A stretch of 64,000 nt of DNA from Leuctra nigra. Lineage: Eukaryota > Arthropoda > Insecta > Plecoptera > Leuctridae. Position 1 is the first letter of the stretch; each line of letters begins with the position of its first letter. This document shows, in pieces, positions 35,001 to 46,489 of this stretch. Below the pieces are notes generated by a model that saw only the letters and a list, made by a program, of their open reading frames with translations, was not told the DNA's origin and ran no database searches. The position numbers were made by a program, and so were the translations under genes. The stretch covers positions 20,647,409-20,711,408 of the forward strand of contig OW203765.1 in NCBI GenBank assembly GCA_934045905.1. The letters are read 5' to 3'.

Positions 35001-38000
35001 TCATTTCGATACTTCATTACTGACAGATATTAAAAATGTAAATAACTTCATACGTTCTTAACTGATTGGGATGAAATTTTGTAAAATAAGAGACAATATT
35101 GGTTTTAATGATCATGCAAAATATGAGTTTGATCAGAATTATCGAAGACCGTTTTCATTTTTCAGCCTATCAGGAGATATTTATTTAAATTTTAACCAAT
35201 GAATCTGAGTAACGCGTTGATGAGCGAGCACGGATACGCGCAACACCTCGAACCGAAATTCTGTCTATCGAAAATGTCATTAAAAGCCAATAATTCTAAA
35301 ATTTCGCCACAGATTTGTATAGAAATCTCAAAACATTCCTAAAATATTGGTCCAAATAACCATGCAAAGCTTTAAGTTGATCGATTGAACCTTTATGATT
35401 GAACTGTTCCGTGTTAATTTTCAAAAATCACAGGATCTCCTTCAAAAAATATACATGAGACCACTCATATGATATAAGTGTGTCTACACAATATCAGATC
35501 GACTGTTAAACGGTCATTATCAGTTTCATATGCGTTTGAAAGTTTCTGCTCTAACTACCTTGCCTTGAACTGAAGAGTCGAAGTCGCCGTGAATTCGACA
35601 GCCAACACGCAAATAGTCCGTAAAATGTCAATAACGTTTGGATTTAAACACAGATTAGTATGAAAATTGTCAAAAATGCAGATAATGTTGGTCCCAACCA
35701 TCATGCGAAGTTATAAGTTGATCGTTCAATCGGTTATAGTTTAAATTTCTAAAAACACAGGAAAGATAGTTTTAAATTTTAACCAATGGGAGGATTTGGC
35801 TGAAACTTTGTTTGATTGGGTACAATGTTGGGGGTAATGACTTGTCAAAATTTCAATTTGATCAAAACAACCAATCGAAAGTTAATTTTTTTTAAATTTG
35901 AACCAATCAATGGATTTCAAAAAAATTAGGGTCTGCAACAATCAGAAATGTTACGTACATGTGTGCAAAATTTCAGCTCGATCGAAGAAAAACTCTGACC
36001 TGTATATCGTCAGTAACAGAAAAAAAAAAAAAACAAAAAAAAAAACAGAGGTTCGTTCCAAAAGAGCCAAAAGGAGACGCTCGCTTCGCTCGCTCAATTA
36101 CGTTCACTGAAAATGCCATCAGTAGAGTAAATGTTGAGAAATAATTTAAATTAATTTTACTGTCAAATACAAAATGTTTTTTTAAGTGGCAACAAAACAG
36201 TATTACAGATTTAATTATTTGTCACAAGAAAACGTCCTAAATTGCAATGCTAGCAATACTAAAGCACATTGGCCAGCAAAAATTATTTACAAATAATAAT
36301 GGATCTTTAGTTCTTACCACCATTAACTTCTTTAACTAGTACTTCTTATTAAAACGTCAGTGCTCTCATGTATGTATAATGTATAAATATGAACCTAGTG
36401 GAAAGCAAATTTATTCATTAATGAATGATCTTCGAATAATAATTTTTGCAGATCTTGCCAAAAATAAAAATGAAATAGAATAGAACAGGAAAAGAATCGG
36501 AGATAGTCTTGGTGTCTGCTTATACTTGAATATTGTGTAAAAGGGAGTCTTCTTTTATCTCACGTACTTGTGAAAGACTGCAACTAGGTTGGAAGCGAAT
36601 GGCCCTATCTTGGATGTCTGCCACTTCCTGTACCGCATCATCTCGTAGTTGTCATGCATCAGATGGGTGATGTCCTTGGCGATGCCGAGGCTTGTGAGGG
36701 CTTGAAGTATTCCCGTGGAGTGAGTGAAGAAGAACACTCCAAGAAGTTCGTCGGCAGCGTTGCTCTCCAGACGACTGGGACAGAGAATGAGAACATCGCT
36801 TTTTTAGTCACTACGGGACTCTTGTTCAAGTCGGTTTGTTTTTGTAGGCAATGCCTAAGCATAGGTCCAAGTCACAATAATTTTTCAGTGTTCAAGTAAT
36901 CAATCTGAAATTGTGCATACTCTTGAGCGTCACAGGACCTCAATTCCTGAAAAAAGTGAGAGTGAGTATGAGAAAAATATAGTGAGAAAATTGTTATCAA
37001 CCAATAAGAATCCAGCAGGCATAGATTCTATTGGCTGATACTGATTTTCTCACTATTTTTTTCATACTCACTCTCACTTTTTTCAGGAATTGAGGTCATG
37101 TGACGCTCAAGAGTTTGAAATTTAAAAATCGAACCGTTTGACTGATCTACATAATATGTTGCATGGTCATTGAGACCAAGCTTCTAAATATTTTTTAAAC
37201 AGATCTGTCAAAAACTTCAAGTATATTGTGCCCAATTAAGGCCACTAAGGAAGTGCTCAACACTGTCAAACCACAGACATTCTCTACTTGGAATGAGTAT
37301 ATATGGAATCTGGTCACGGCCTTAAGGATTAACATTGCACCGAATCGGACTCCCTCAGAATTGGGAATTTATAAGTTCTAGAATAGGGCCCCAGGTATGC
37401 ATGGAATCATTGAAAACCGGACGGAATTGCTGCCTACATGCTCAAAGGGAGTCCTTTAATGAACCGGCGAATATAGAAAATAGTTTTATTAAGGCCAAAA
37501 TTCTCGAAATTTTTGTGCTCTAGTTTATACTTTTTCAACTGACCTAAATCTGTTGAAGATATCTCTGACCGCTGTACATCCAAGCTTCCCGTTCAGCTCA
37601 TGTCCGTAGCCGCTTTGGTAGTAAGATTGTAGATCCTCCTTGTATTCCAGAAGCTTCAGATCCTCCCGAGTGAAGAGGGCACACCATGGAGATTTCTCGT
37701 TGATCTTCCAAGCCTTTTCGTGACGACACATGTTGTGCATCAGCTCGACCTCTTCTGTATGACAGTACATAATGTTGTGCATCAGCTCGACCTCTTCTGT
37801 ATGACAGTACATAATGTTGTGCATCAGCTCGACCTCCTCTGTATGACAGAACATAATGTTGTGCATCAGCTCGACCTCCTCTGTATGACAGAACATAATG
37901 TTGTGCATCAGCTCGACCTCTTCTGTATGACAGAACATAATCTTGGGCATCAGCTCGACCTCTTCTGTAAGACAGTACATAATGTTGTGCATCAGCTCGA

Positions 38001-41000
38001 CCTCCTCTGTATGACAGAACATAATGTTGTGCATAAGCTCGACCTCTTCTGTATGACAGAACATAATCTTGGGCATCAGCTCGACCTCTTCTGTATGACA
38101 GTACATAATGTTGTGCATCAGCTCGACCTCCTCTGTATGACAGAACATAATGTTGTGCATTAGCTCGACCTCTTCTGTATGACAGAACATAATGTTGTGC
38201 ATCAGCTCGACCTCTTCTGTATGACAGAACATAATGTTGTGCATCAGCTCGACCTCTTCTGTATGACAGTACATAATGTTGTGCATCAGCTCGACCTCTT
38301 CTGTATGACAGAACATAATGTTGTGCATCAGCTCGACCTCTTCTGTATGACAGTACATAATGTTGTGCATCAGCTCGACCTCTTCTGTATGACAGTACAT
38401 AATGTTGTGCATCAGCTCGACCTCCTCTGTATGACAGAACATAATGTTGTGCATCAGCTCGACCTCCTCTGTATGACAGAACATAATGTTGTGCATTAGC
38501 TCGACCTCTTCTGTATGACAGAACATAATGTTGTGCATCAGCTCGACCTCTTCTGTATGACAGAACATAATGTTGTGCATCAGCTCGACCTCTTCTGTAT
38601 GACAGAACATAATGTTGTGCATCAGCTCGACCTCTTCTGTATGACAGAACATAATGTTGTGCATCAGCTCGACCTCCTCTGTATGACAGAACATAATGTT
38701 GTGCATCAGCTCGACCTCTTCTGTATGACAGAACATAATCTTGGGCATCAGCTCGACCTCTTCTGTATGACAGTACATAATGTTGTGCATCAGCTCGACC
38801 TCCTCTGTATGACAGAACATAATGTTGTGCATTAGCTCGACCTCTTCTGTATGACAGAACATAATGTTGTGCATCAGCTCGACCTCTTCTGTATGACAGT
38901 ACATAATGTTGTGCATCAGCTCGACCTCTTCTGTATGACAGAACATAATGTTGTGCATCAGCTCGACCTCTTCTGTATGACAGAACATAATGTTGTGCAT
39001 CAGCTCGACCTCTTCTGTATGACAGAACATAATGTTGTGCATCAGCTCGACCTCTTCTGTATGACAGTACATAATGTTGTGCATCAGCTCGACCTCTTCT
39101 GTATGACAGAACATAATGTTGTGCATCAGCTCGACCTCTTCTGTATGACAGTACATAATGTTGTGCATCAGCTCGACCTCTTCTGTATGACAGTACATAA
39201 TGTTGTGCATCAGCTCGACCTCCTCTGTATGACAGAACATAATGTTGTGCATCAGCTCGACCTCCTCTGTATGACAGAACATAATGTTGTGCATTAGCTC
39301 GACCTCTTCTGTATGACAGAACATAATGTTGTGCATCAGCTCGACCTCTTCTGTATGACAGAACATAATGTTGTGCATCAGCTCGACCTCTTCTGTATGA
39401 CAGAACATAATGTTGTGCATCAGCTCGACCTCTTCTGTATGACAGAACATAATGTTGTGCATCAGCTCGACCTCCTCTGTATGACAGAACATAATGTTGT
39501 GCATCAGCTCGACCTCTTCTGTATGACAGAACATAATCTTGGGCATCAGCTCGACCTCTTCTGTATGACAGTACATAATGTTGTGCATCAGCTCGACCTC
39601 CTCTGTATGACAGAACATAATGTTGTGCATTAGCTCGACCTCTTCTGTATGACAGAACATAATGTTGTGCATCAGCTCGACCTCTTCTGTATGACAGTAC
39701 ATAATGTTGTGCATCAGCTCGACCTCTTCTGTATGACAGAACATAATGTTGTGCATCAGCTCGACCTCTTCTGTATGACAGAACATAATGTTGTGCATCA
39801 GCTCGACCTCTTCTGTATGACAGAACATAATGTTGTGCATCAGCTCGACCTCCTCTGTATGACAGAACATAATGTTGTGCATCAGCTCGACCTCTTCTGT
39901 ATGACAGTACATAATGTTGTGCATCAGCTCGACCTCTTCTGTATGACAGAACATAATGTTGTGCATCAGCTCGACCTCCTCTGTATGACAGAACATAATG
40001 TTGTGCATCAGCTCGACCTCTTCTGTATGACAGAACATAATGTTGTGCATCAGCTCGACCTCTTCTGTATGACAGAACATAATGTTGTGCATCAGCTCGA
40101 CCTCCTCTGTATGACAGAACATAATGTTGTGCATCAGCTCGACCTCTTCTGTATGACAGTACATAATGTTGTGCATCAGCTCGACCTCTTCTGTATGACA
40201 GAACATAATGTTGTGCATCAGCTCGACCTCCTCTGTATGACAGAACATAATGTTGTGCATCAGCTCGACCTCTTCTGTATGACAGAACATAATGTTGTGC
40301 ATCAGCTCGACCTCTTCTGTATGACAGAACATAATGTTGTGCATCAGCTCGACCTCTTCTGTATGACAGAACATAATGTTGTGCATTAGCTCGACCTCCT
40401 CTGTATGACACAATGGAAAAGGATTTAAAAGCTATCTCCCTATTTTTGAGTGAATGAGCCATTTTGACTATTTTTTTTTTTTTTTTTTGCACATGGCGAC
40501 ATACACGTAGTACTAAAAGGCTTTTAAGAAACTTACTCAATGTAACATTGACGCCCAGCCTGCCGCTGACTCTTGTTGGCAAGTTCTGTATCGCCGTTCC
40601 CTGGATAAACAGGCGCTGCTCCACAAGTACATTGGGATCGTAAACAACTTTCTTCACCCAAACAGGACAATTCTTGTTGCCCTCTAAAACACCATCTTTT
40701 TCGCTTTTATACGGAAGAATTTTGCTGCCAACAGGTCCACCGAAAATACCACAGGCGAAATCATTGGCGCTCGAGGTGCTGCGCGGAGCGTCGGTAAAGC
40801 GGAACTGTATAAGATGACGAAACAGTACAGTTTATTCTACTTGTTGCTTTTCTCTCATTGTAATATGAGTACGTATATCGAGTGTACTGACCTGGTATCT
40901 GCCGCTGGTGTTAGGTCTAGACAGCAACGCCGGGAACTTCTTCTTGTACCTCCGCGCTAAGAGCACTAGCTCAGCATGACCTTGGTCAACGATAGCTCTC

Positions 41001-43389
41001 GCTTGCGCTTCTTCGCCATCCAGATCCCACTTCTCAAGGTTCCACGACATGAGGTTGCGCAGATCCTGCTCACACATGCTGCCATCTGCGCACATCATGT
41101 TATACTGATACCGTGTCAATATGTAATTAATATTTTTATTTTTTTATTTTTTATTACATTTTATTCTTATCTATTAGGAGTACATACATTGTATACTAAT
41201 AAGCACTTGTTTGTACAGGATAAGAAGCCCGCATAGAGTGAACTCCGTGTGCGGGCTGATTTAAGCTGAAGAGATATATTAAAAGTCAAGATAGCGTCAG
41301 GTGATGTTAATTGATATATGTGAAGTTATACAGTACAAAACATTATAAATAGTTTTATAGAAAAATTATAATAGTAATATTGATTAAAAATATAAAGGAC
41401 TCTTACAGTAGTCTCTACCAGATGTCATTATCCATTCTTTTATTCGATACTTATAAATTTTGATATTGTCTTCTGTTCTTATATCTAGTGGTAATTTATT
41501 GAAGATGCGGGGTCCGATGAATTGTAAATTTTGTTGAGTTTTTTTTGTTTAGATTTCCGAGGCATATCAAGAGTATGTCAGTGTTGTTGTTATCTACTAA
41601 GTATGTTCAACTAAGTTTGAATTTGGAAATACTATCACAGCATTATGTTCATAAGCTATAGGACCAAATTCAATTGACATAGGTAGAACATAACATTATT
41701 GCTTGTCCTTATTGTTTTTGTGAAGAACGTGGAGCAAAGCATCTACCTCTCATGTTGGCATGGTTACTGACGATCTGCCTTTGAATCTCCTTCAGCTCCT
41801 TCATCTCGATTATCTCGTCTTTCCGTGGGAATCTCGTGCCATGACGAGCCAGCATCCACATCTGGATCGGCTCGCAATCTGTCACAAGAAGACAAACATT
41901 CTTGACGTCGCTACTCTGCCCCTTGTCGAGTGTTGTGCTTTATCTAGATAATTATCTAGATAATTAAATAATTGGTTATCTTTATCTTTATCTATAGATA
42001 AAAAAAAATATTGTTATCTATTGCCAATAAACTAGATACAAAATATTAATTTCAAAATGCATTTGTATGAACATGCACGAACCTCAAATGTCAGATAATA
42101 TGAAAAAGAAAAATCATCTCCGTTTAGTCGCATTAGTTGGCTTGTTTTGACGGCCTCATTTTTTAAAAACTCGAGTTCCAAATTTAGGATTTAAAAATAA
42201 TTTCGGGGCAGTAAAAAAAAAATTGGTTAAAAAATTAACTATTATCTATTACAATTATCTAGATAATTCTTTGTTATCTTTATCTATTATCTAGATGATT
42301 TCATGGAAATTTATCTATTATCTTATCTAGGTAAATTTTTGGCAAGTTATCTATATTTTTATCTAGATAAAAATAAAATTATCTAATCACAACACTGCTC
42401 ACATTTTAATATATTTGAGTAAAAATTGCGTTTGCACCTTACATAAACCTATTATTCCACGTAATTCTACTAAGCGACTTTCTGATTGGTATTCAAATCA
42501 ATTCATTGAATATTGGACAAATATCTAGAATATATACACACACAGCTACACAATTTATTTCAGGTCTAAAGCTGGGTTCATGTAGACCGCTTTTGTGAAA
42601 CCATCTCAAGTCTTTCGTGAGCGGTCTCTGGACTGAGATTGGCTACAAGGAAAAAACGGAAAACGCAAAAGCGGTTAAGTGGACCAAGCTTCACGCATCT
42701 TCCTTCCGATTTTCCATAATTATGTAGTACCTACCTATAATCAGGGACTGGAACCGGAACCGGAACCGGAACCCTTATAAATATTAAACATATTTTGGGT
42801 TCCATAACTGTTCCATAAATGTTCTTCAAATGATTAATTTCGTTGAATTTTTACTTAATTTCCTTTCAAATCTGATAGTATACTACCATTCACAATTTTT
42901 TAAATAAATGATCATTGAGTCAAACTAATATTTGACATTCTGAGTATGTAAGTTCCCAAAAGTAGATTTAAAAAATTTATTTGAATTACCTATTGTCTGA
43001 ATTTGATGGAACCGTTTGGAACCCTTATGGAACCGAAATGAAACCGGAACCGGAATCGGAACCGTTATTTTATTTTTTTCCAGGAACCGGAACCGGAACC
43101 GATATTTTTAAAAACTTGGAACGGTACCGGAACCGGAACCGTTATTCATGTGGGTTCCAGTCCCTGCCTATAATATTATACTAGACTTACATGGTACATC
43201 GTCGATCCTGGCCTTGCTATTTACAAAGTCATACGCTGTCTTGGAACCGAAGGAGAGATACGGATTATCATCTTTAGCATAGCAATAATTGCGTGGTTTC
43301 TGACTTCCTGCAGTGATAACAAGCGTACCGAGTACCAGCACAATACCTGTAAGATGCAGCAGTAGCAACTTAAAAACTTTAAAACTCAT
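32048..43389 (-). CDS. Minpp1: Multiple inositol polyphosphate phosphatase (MINPP1/Mipp), seven exons
   Basis: Exons (5' to 3' on the minus strand): 43389-43191, 41878-41747, 41085-40892, 40804-40537, 37754-37544, 36774-36568, 32462-32048. All have GT/AG borders and every phase agrees; 541 residues. It removes phosphates from InsP6/InsP5 in the secretory or lysosomal route. Exon 1 gives a signal peptide (LLLLHLTGIVLVLG) and CYAKDDNPYLSFGSKTAYDF. Exon 2 gives the catalytic RHGTRFP (His79) of the histidine phosphatase superfamily. Exon 3 gives LMSWNLEKWDLDGEEAQA. Exon 5 gives MCRHEKAW and SPWCALFTREDL. Exon 6 gives FFFTHSTG (His353), where vertebrate MINPP1 has His-Ala-Glu, then GPFASNLVAVF. 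Exon 7 ends with Cys-rich sequence and a hydrophobic tail (GLLLLGGLVVMMAVLKM) that could anchor the enzyme. Intron 4 is almost wholly a 42-bp array that repeats the exon-5 acceptor. A family B element begins 38 bp upstream of the ATG. Confidence 0.9.
32594..33121. mobile_element. TTAA-type MITE, family D, in MINPP1 intron 6
   Basis: Inverted ends AGGCGCGATCACTCGA and TCGAGTGATCGCGCCACC, with TTAA at 33122-33125. The left TTAA has mutated. Interior blocks such as AACTTTAACATGGGAGGTAT match 10757-10780. Confidence 0.7.
33362..34622. mobile_element. TTAA-flanked MITE, family D, 1.26 kb, with a possible nested insert
   Basis: TTAA at 33358-33361 and 34623-34626. Inverted ends GGGGGCTGGAGCGATCGA and ATCGATCGCTCCAGCCACC. 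A second TTAAGGCCACTC at 33716, beginning sequence absent from the other family D copies, suggests a nested element. Confidence 0.75.
34773..35201 (-). mobile_element. Family B element, 3' half
   Basis: Starts CTAGGAAAACGCTCAGTG. It ends where another family B copy begins, within TTTTAACCAATGAATC. The interior matches 44078-44500. Confidence 0.7.
35204..36098 (-). mobile_element. Family B element, near complete, adjoining the previous copy
   Basis: Begins CTGAGTAACGCGTTGATGAG (terminal CTAG lost) and ends GACGCTCGCTTCGCTCGCTC. The interior resembles 13983-14878. Confidence 0.7.
36922..37115. mobile_element. Fold-back MITE in MINPP1 intron 5
   Basis: The arms CTTGAGCGTCACAGGACCTC and GAGGTCATGTGACGCTCAAG continue inward about 70 bp (AAAGTGAGAGTGAGTATGAG and its complement) around a loop of about 45 nt. 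Confidence 0.85.
37733..40412 (-). repeat. 42-bp tandem array, 64 units, each a copy of the MINPP1 exon-5 splice acceptor
   Basis: On the minus strand each unit has 19 nt of intron end (ATTATGTTCTGTCATACAG) and 23 nt of exon start, AGAGGTCGAGCTGATGCAC in the middle. The array fills intron 4 except for about 125 bp beside its donor (GTAAGT at 40536-40531). The unit is 14 codons without stops, so any AG could be used and the frame would still enter exon 5, adding 14 residues per unit (EVELMHNIMFCHTE). Unit variants at the exon part are mostly silent (AAG/AAA Lys, CTG/CTA/CTT Leu); a few units read MPK for MHN. A block of 19 units is duplicated with a 798-bp offset (38179-38976 and 38977-39774). 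The long open frames here on both strands are products of the array, not separate genes. Confidence 0.95.
41931..42397. mobile_element. TATCTAGATAAT element with GTGTTGTG ends, MINPP1 intron 1
   Basis: Begins GTGTTGTGCTTTATCTAGAT and ends ATCTAATCACAACAC. Both ends carry TATCTAGATAAT repeats. It lies about 50 bp upstream of the exon-2 acceptor. The short form is at 12040-12135. Confidence 0.65.
42573..42694. mobile_element. Short MITE, MINPP1 intron 1
   Basis: Inverted ends AAGCTGGGTTCATGTAGACC and CAAAAGCGGTTAAGTGGACC / AAGCTT. The design resembles 15406-15563 but the sequence differs. Confidence 0.55.
42742..43166. mobile_element. hAT-type MITE built of GGAACC repeats, 8-bp target duplication
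   Basis: Ends CAGGGACTGGAACC and GGTTCCAGTCCCTG. CCTATAAT is duplicated at 42734-42741 and 43167-43174, the 8-bp size of hAT elements. Both terminal regions carry GGAACCGGAACC runs. It sits 24 bp beyond the donor end of MINPP1 exon 1 on the minus strand. Confidence 0.85.
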
Positions 43390-43426
43390 TAGATACCTAT
43401 AATATCTTTAGTGTGGATTAAGGAGA

Positions 43427-44074
43427 CTAGGAAAACGCTCAGTGTAACGCGTTGATGAGCGAGTCTTCGTACTGCATCCGATTTGATATGCGTTTGCAAG
43501 TATCAGCTGCTCTATATGCCTTGGAACTGAAGAATCAAGAAGGCAGGGATGAAAATTTAGGATACATTTTTCAAATATTTCAAGATTATAGAATAAAATA
43601 TCATGAAAATTACAATAATTTTTGAAAATAACGATTGATTAGTCTTCAAATTGGCAAAAATACCTAAAATGTTGGTCCCTATGACAATGCGAAGTTTAAG
43701 TTGATCGCTCAATCGGTTCTAGTTTAAATTACAAAAATCACCGGAAAAATGGTTTCAAATTTGAACCAATGGGAAGATTTAGCTGAAATTTATTATGATT
43801 GGATACAATGTTGGTTGCAATTACTTTGCTAAATTTCAAATTGATCGGACCAACCAATCGAAAGATAATTTTTTTAAATGTGAACCAATCAGGGGATTTC
43901 AAAAAAATTAGGGTCTGCAATGCCCGGAAATGGTCAGTACACGTGTTCAAAATTTCAGCTTGATTGAAGAAACACTGTGACTTGGATATCGTCAGTAACA
44001 GAAAAAAAACACACAAAAAAAACAGAGGTCCGTGCCAAAAGAGCCTAAAGGAGACGCTCGCTTAGACCGCTCAA
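43427..44074 (-). mobile_element. Family B element just upstream of the MINPP1 start codon
   Basis: Starts CTAGGAAAACGCTCAGTG 38 bp from the ATG and ends GACGCTCGCTTAGACCGC. It displaces any close promoter of MINPP1. Confidence 0.75.
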
Positions 44075-44077
44075 TTA

Positions 44078-44685
44078 CTAGGAAAACGCTCAGTGTAACG
44101 CGTTGATGAGCGAGCACGGGTACATGCAAATTCTCGAACCGGAAACAACGCACAGAAAACATATACATCCATATTGAATTGATTATGATATCAACTTAAA
44201 AGTATATGTATTTCACGAAACTTTAAAATAGCATCTAAGCACCTGGTTCATAAAGCAAATCAGAATCAATTCAATTGGCACTGGAAAACATTCATTTCGA
44301 TACTTCATTACTGACAGATATTAAAAATGTAAATACATTCATACGTTCTTAACTGATTGGGATGAAATTTTGTAAAATAAGAGACAATATTGTTCTTAAC
44401 GAGCATGCAAAATATGAGTTTGATCAGAATTATCGAAGACCATTTTCATTTTTCAACCTATCAGGGGACGTTTATTTAAATTTTAACCAATTAATGGATT
44501 TCAAAAACATTGGGGTCAGCAACGCCCAGAGAATGTCCGAACACGTGTGCAAAATTTCAGCTCGATCGAAGAAAAACTCTGACCTGTATATCGTCAGTAA
44601 CAGAAAAAACACACACAAAAAAACAAAAAAAAAACAGAGGCCCGTGCCAAATGAGCCAAAAGGAGACGCTCGCTTCGTTCGCTCA
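44078..44685 (-). mobile_element. Family B element, head to tail with the previous copy
   Basis: Starts CTAGGAAAACGCTCAGTG three bases after the end of the neighbouring copy and ends GACGCTCGCTTCGTTCGCTC. Confidence 0.75.
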
Positions 44686-44782
44686 ATTAATAAACGACGA
44701 AAAAATTAATATTCGGAAGTGATGTTCCCAAATTCTTTCGTAGTTTGCGCCAATAGACGATTCCATAGTGTACCTATCTGAT

Positions 44783-44915
44783 AGGCTCTGGTTTCTAAAA
44801 CAATTTCACTTGCTGTTTGATTTCCACTTACCTATTGTAGTTTGTCAACAATGAGCTACACACTACAATAGGTATCTCGAAATCAAACTGCATATCAGAA
44901 TCCAGAGCCACTCAG
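44783..44915. mobile_element. Small fold-back MITE
   Basis: The arms GCTGTTTGATTTCC plus TTACCTATTGTAGT and ACTACAATAGGTA plus GAAATCAAACTGC are inverted around a loop of about 20 nt. Confidence 0.65.
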
Positions 44916-45214
44916 ATTATTTATTTGTCCACTAATCGATAGTGGTTCACCCTGCCTTTGTAAAGCACCTACCTGCAACGACCACCATGACAAACCAAAG
45001 AATACGATGATCACCTGCTGTGACTTACAAAGATGATTCTTGTGATACGACAGCTTTATGTCACATTAATTACTCAAGGAATCTATTGGCCTTGACACTA
45101 TTGCTATATTAACTTATCGTATACGTATACACGCATTTGCTTATGTCACAGGGATATAAAAGTAATTTTCTTTTTTACGTCACGAATGATTTACTCATAG
45201 GCGAGCGCACGGGA

Positions 45215-45242
45215 GACCCCCCCTCCCCCCCCCCCCCCCCCC
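45215..45242. repeat. C homopolymer tract
   Basis: More than 20 C residues with one T-containing interruption. Likely unstable in cloning and sequencing. Confidence 0.9.
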
Positions 45243-45306
45243 AATGGGTCAGCCTCAACTAAAAAATATAAAATGTGGTCCTCATAGTGTCAAAATTTTG
45301 TTTTAA

Positions 45307-45888
45307 GGGGAGGTATGCACGAAGGATTTGCCATGTTAAATTAGACAATTTTGGGACAATTTTTCTTGGAAACGGTTTGAGGTAGATATTTGAAATTTTC
45401 ATATGATATAGCAACATATATAAATATTAAAATAGACTAGATTCAACATGACACTTTTTAAAAAAAAAAATTATGAATGTATTAGTAATCATATATTTTT
45501 TGTCAAATTTTTTTACCCTATTTTTTTTTATTAAAGACAAAATATAGCACCCAGAAAGTTCATTCTAGTCTATCTTGCTGTTTATGCTATCATGTATGAA
45601 CACAAAAAATTTCAATACTCTAGCTATAATAGTTTAGAAAATATCTTGTCCCAAAGCTAAAAATGTATCGTTCTGAGATACGCACCATTGAAATTCCACA
45701 ATAATAATTTTACATGATAAGATTCATGAAGAGAGCTGGGCAGACAATTTCAAAATATTTATTTAGAGAGTATATAACAATGATTTTGCATTTAAGTTGT
45801 ATTATTCATATAGAAAAAATATCAATGAAAAATAATATAAAATAAAAAAAAAATCATAAAAAAAATAATTCTTCGTGCATACCTCCCC
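45307..45888. mobile_element. TTAA-flanked MITE, 582 bp
   Basis: TTAA at 45303-45306 and 45889-45892. Inverted ends GGGGAGGTATGCACGAAG and CTTCGTGCATACCTCCCC. AT-rich and non-coding. Confidence 0.85.
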
Positions 45889-45989
45889 TTAAAGGGTTTC
45901 TAAAAAAATCACAGGAATATTTCATGAATTTCTAGGTTTTTCCCCTAAAAATTATTTCTTTTTAATATGCCTTCATTGATCTTCACGAC

Positions 45990-46180
45990 TTTCTTTTTTC
46001 TTTTAGTTGGTAGAGCATCTGATTGGATATCGGAAGGTCGTGGGCTCGAATTCCAACTCAAGGAAAATCTTTTCATCTTGCAGTTGGTATTTATTCACAA
46101 CCACCTACCCAAGGTCATAAGGTAAAGCCATATTTCATTCAAAAGGGTTCTCAAATTGTCTGTAGATGAGCATTTTGACA
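45990..46180 (+). repeat. Possible tRNA-derived SINE, degenerate
   Basis: TAGTTGGTAGAGCATC (box-A-like) and GTGGGCTCGAATTCC (box-B-like), about 40 nt apart, with a TTTCTTTTTTCTTT run in place of a good acceptor stem. The cloverleaf is incomplete, so it is not a working tRNA gene. Confidence 0.4.
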
Positions 46181-46199
46181 TGCATATTAAATCGCACGC

Positions 46200-46249
46200 A
46201 GTACGAAGGCTTGCTTATCAACGCGTTATACTTAGCGTTTTTTTCCTAG
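46200..46249 (+). mobile_element. Family B 3'-end fragment
   Basis: GCTTATCAACGCGTTATAC, then CTTAGCG and TTTCCTAG, followed by T. Confidence 0.6.
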
Positions 46250-46489
46250 TATCAGCATAGTATCAGTATCCTATAAGCAAATGAGTCCTCTAGAAGCAAT
46301 TAACTCTCCTTATCCACATTTTCTTATTATATGATAGGGCGTGAAACGTGAACAATTGGTATCGGTTTGGAGAAAATTATAAATTTTATAATGAAGATAT
46401 ACCTAAGTAGCTTTTTTGACAATTTCTACACAAAGAGCAATAGACTTTTGAAGAAAAATAATATTTTTTTAGATAGATAATTCTTTATT

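Noticed and set aside
37525..40657. Long open frames of about 960 and 1020 codons through the 42-bp array on the minus strand, and several repeats of HNVVHQLDLFC type on the plus strand, as giant repeat proteins
   Set aside because: The unit length is a multiple of three and lacks stops in several frames, so long frames arise automatically. Only the frame entering MINPP1 exon 5 has independent support.
45990..46075. Functional tRNA gene on the plus strand
   Set aside because: Box-like motifs are present, but no acceptor or T stem pairs properly.
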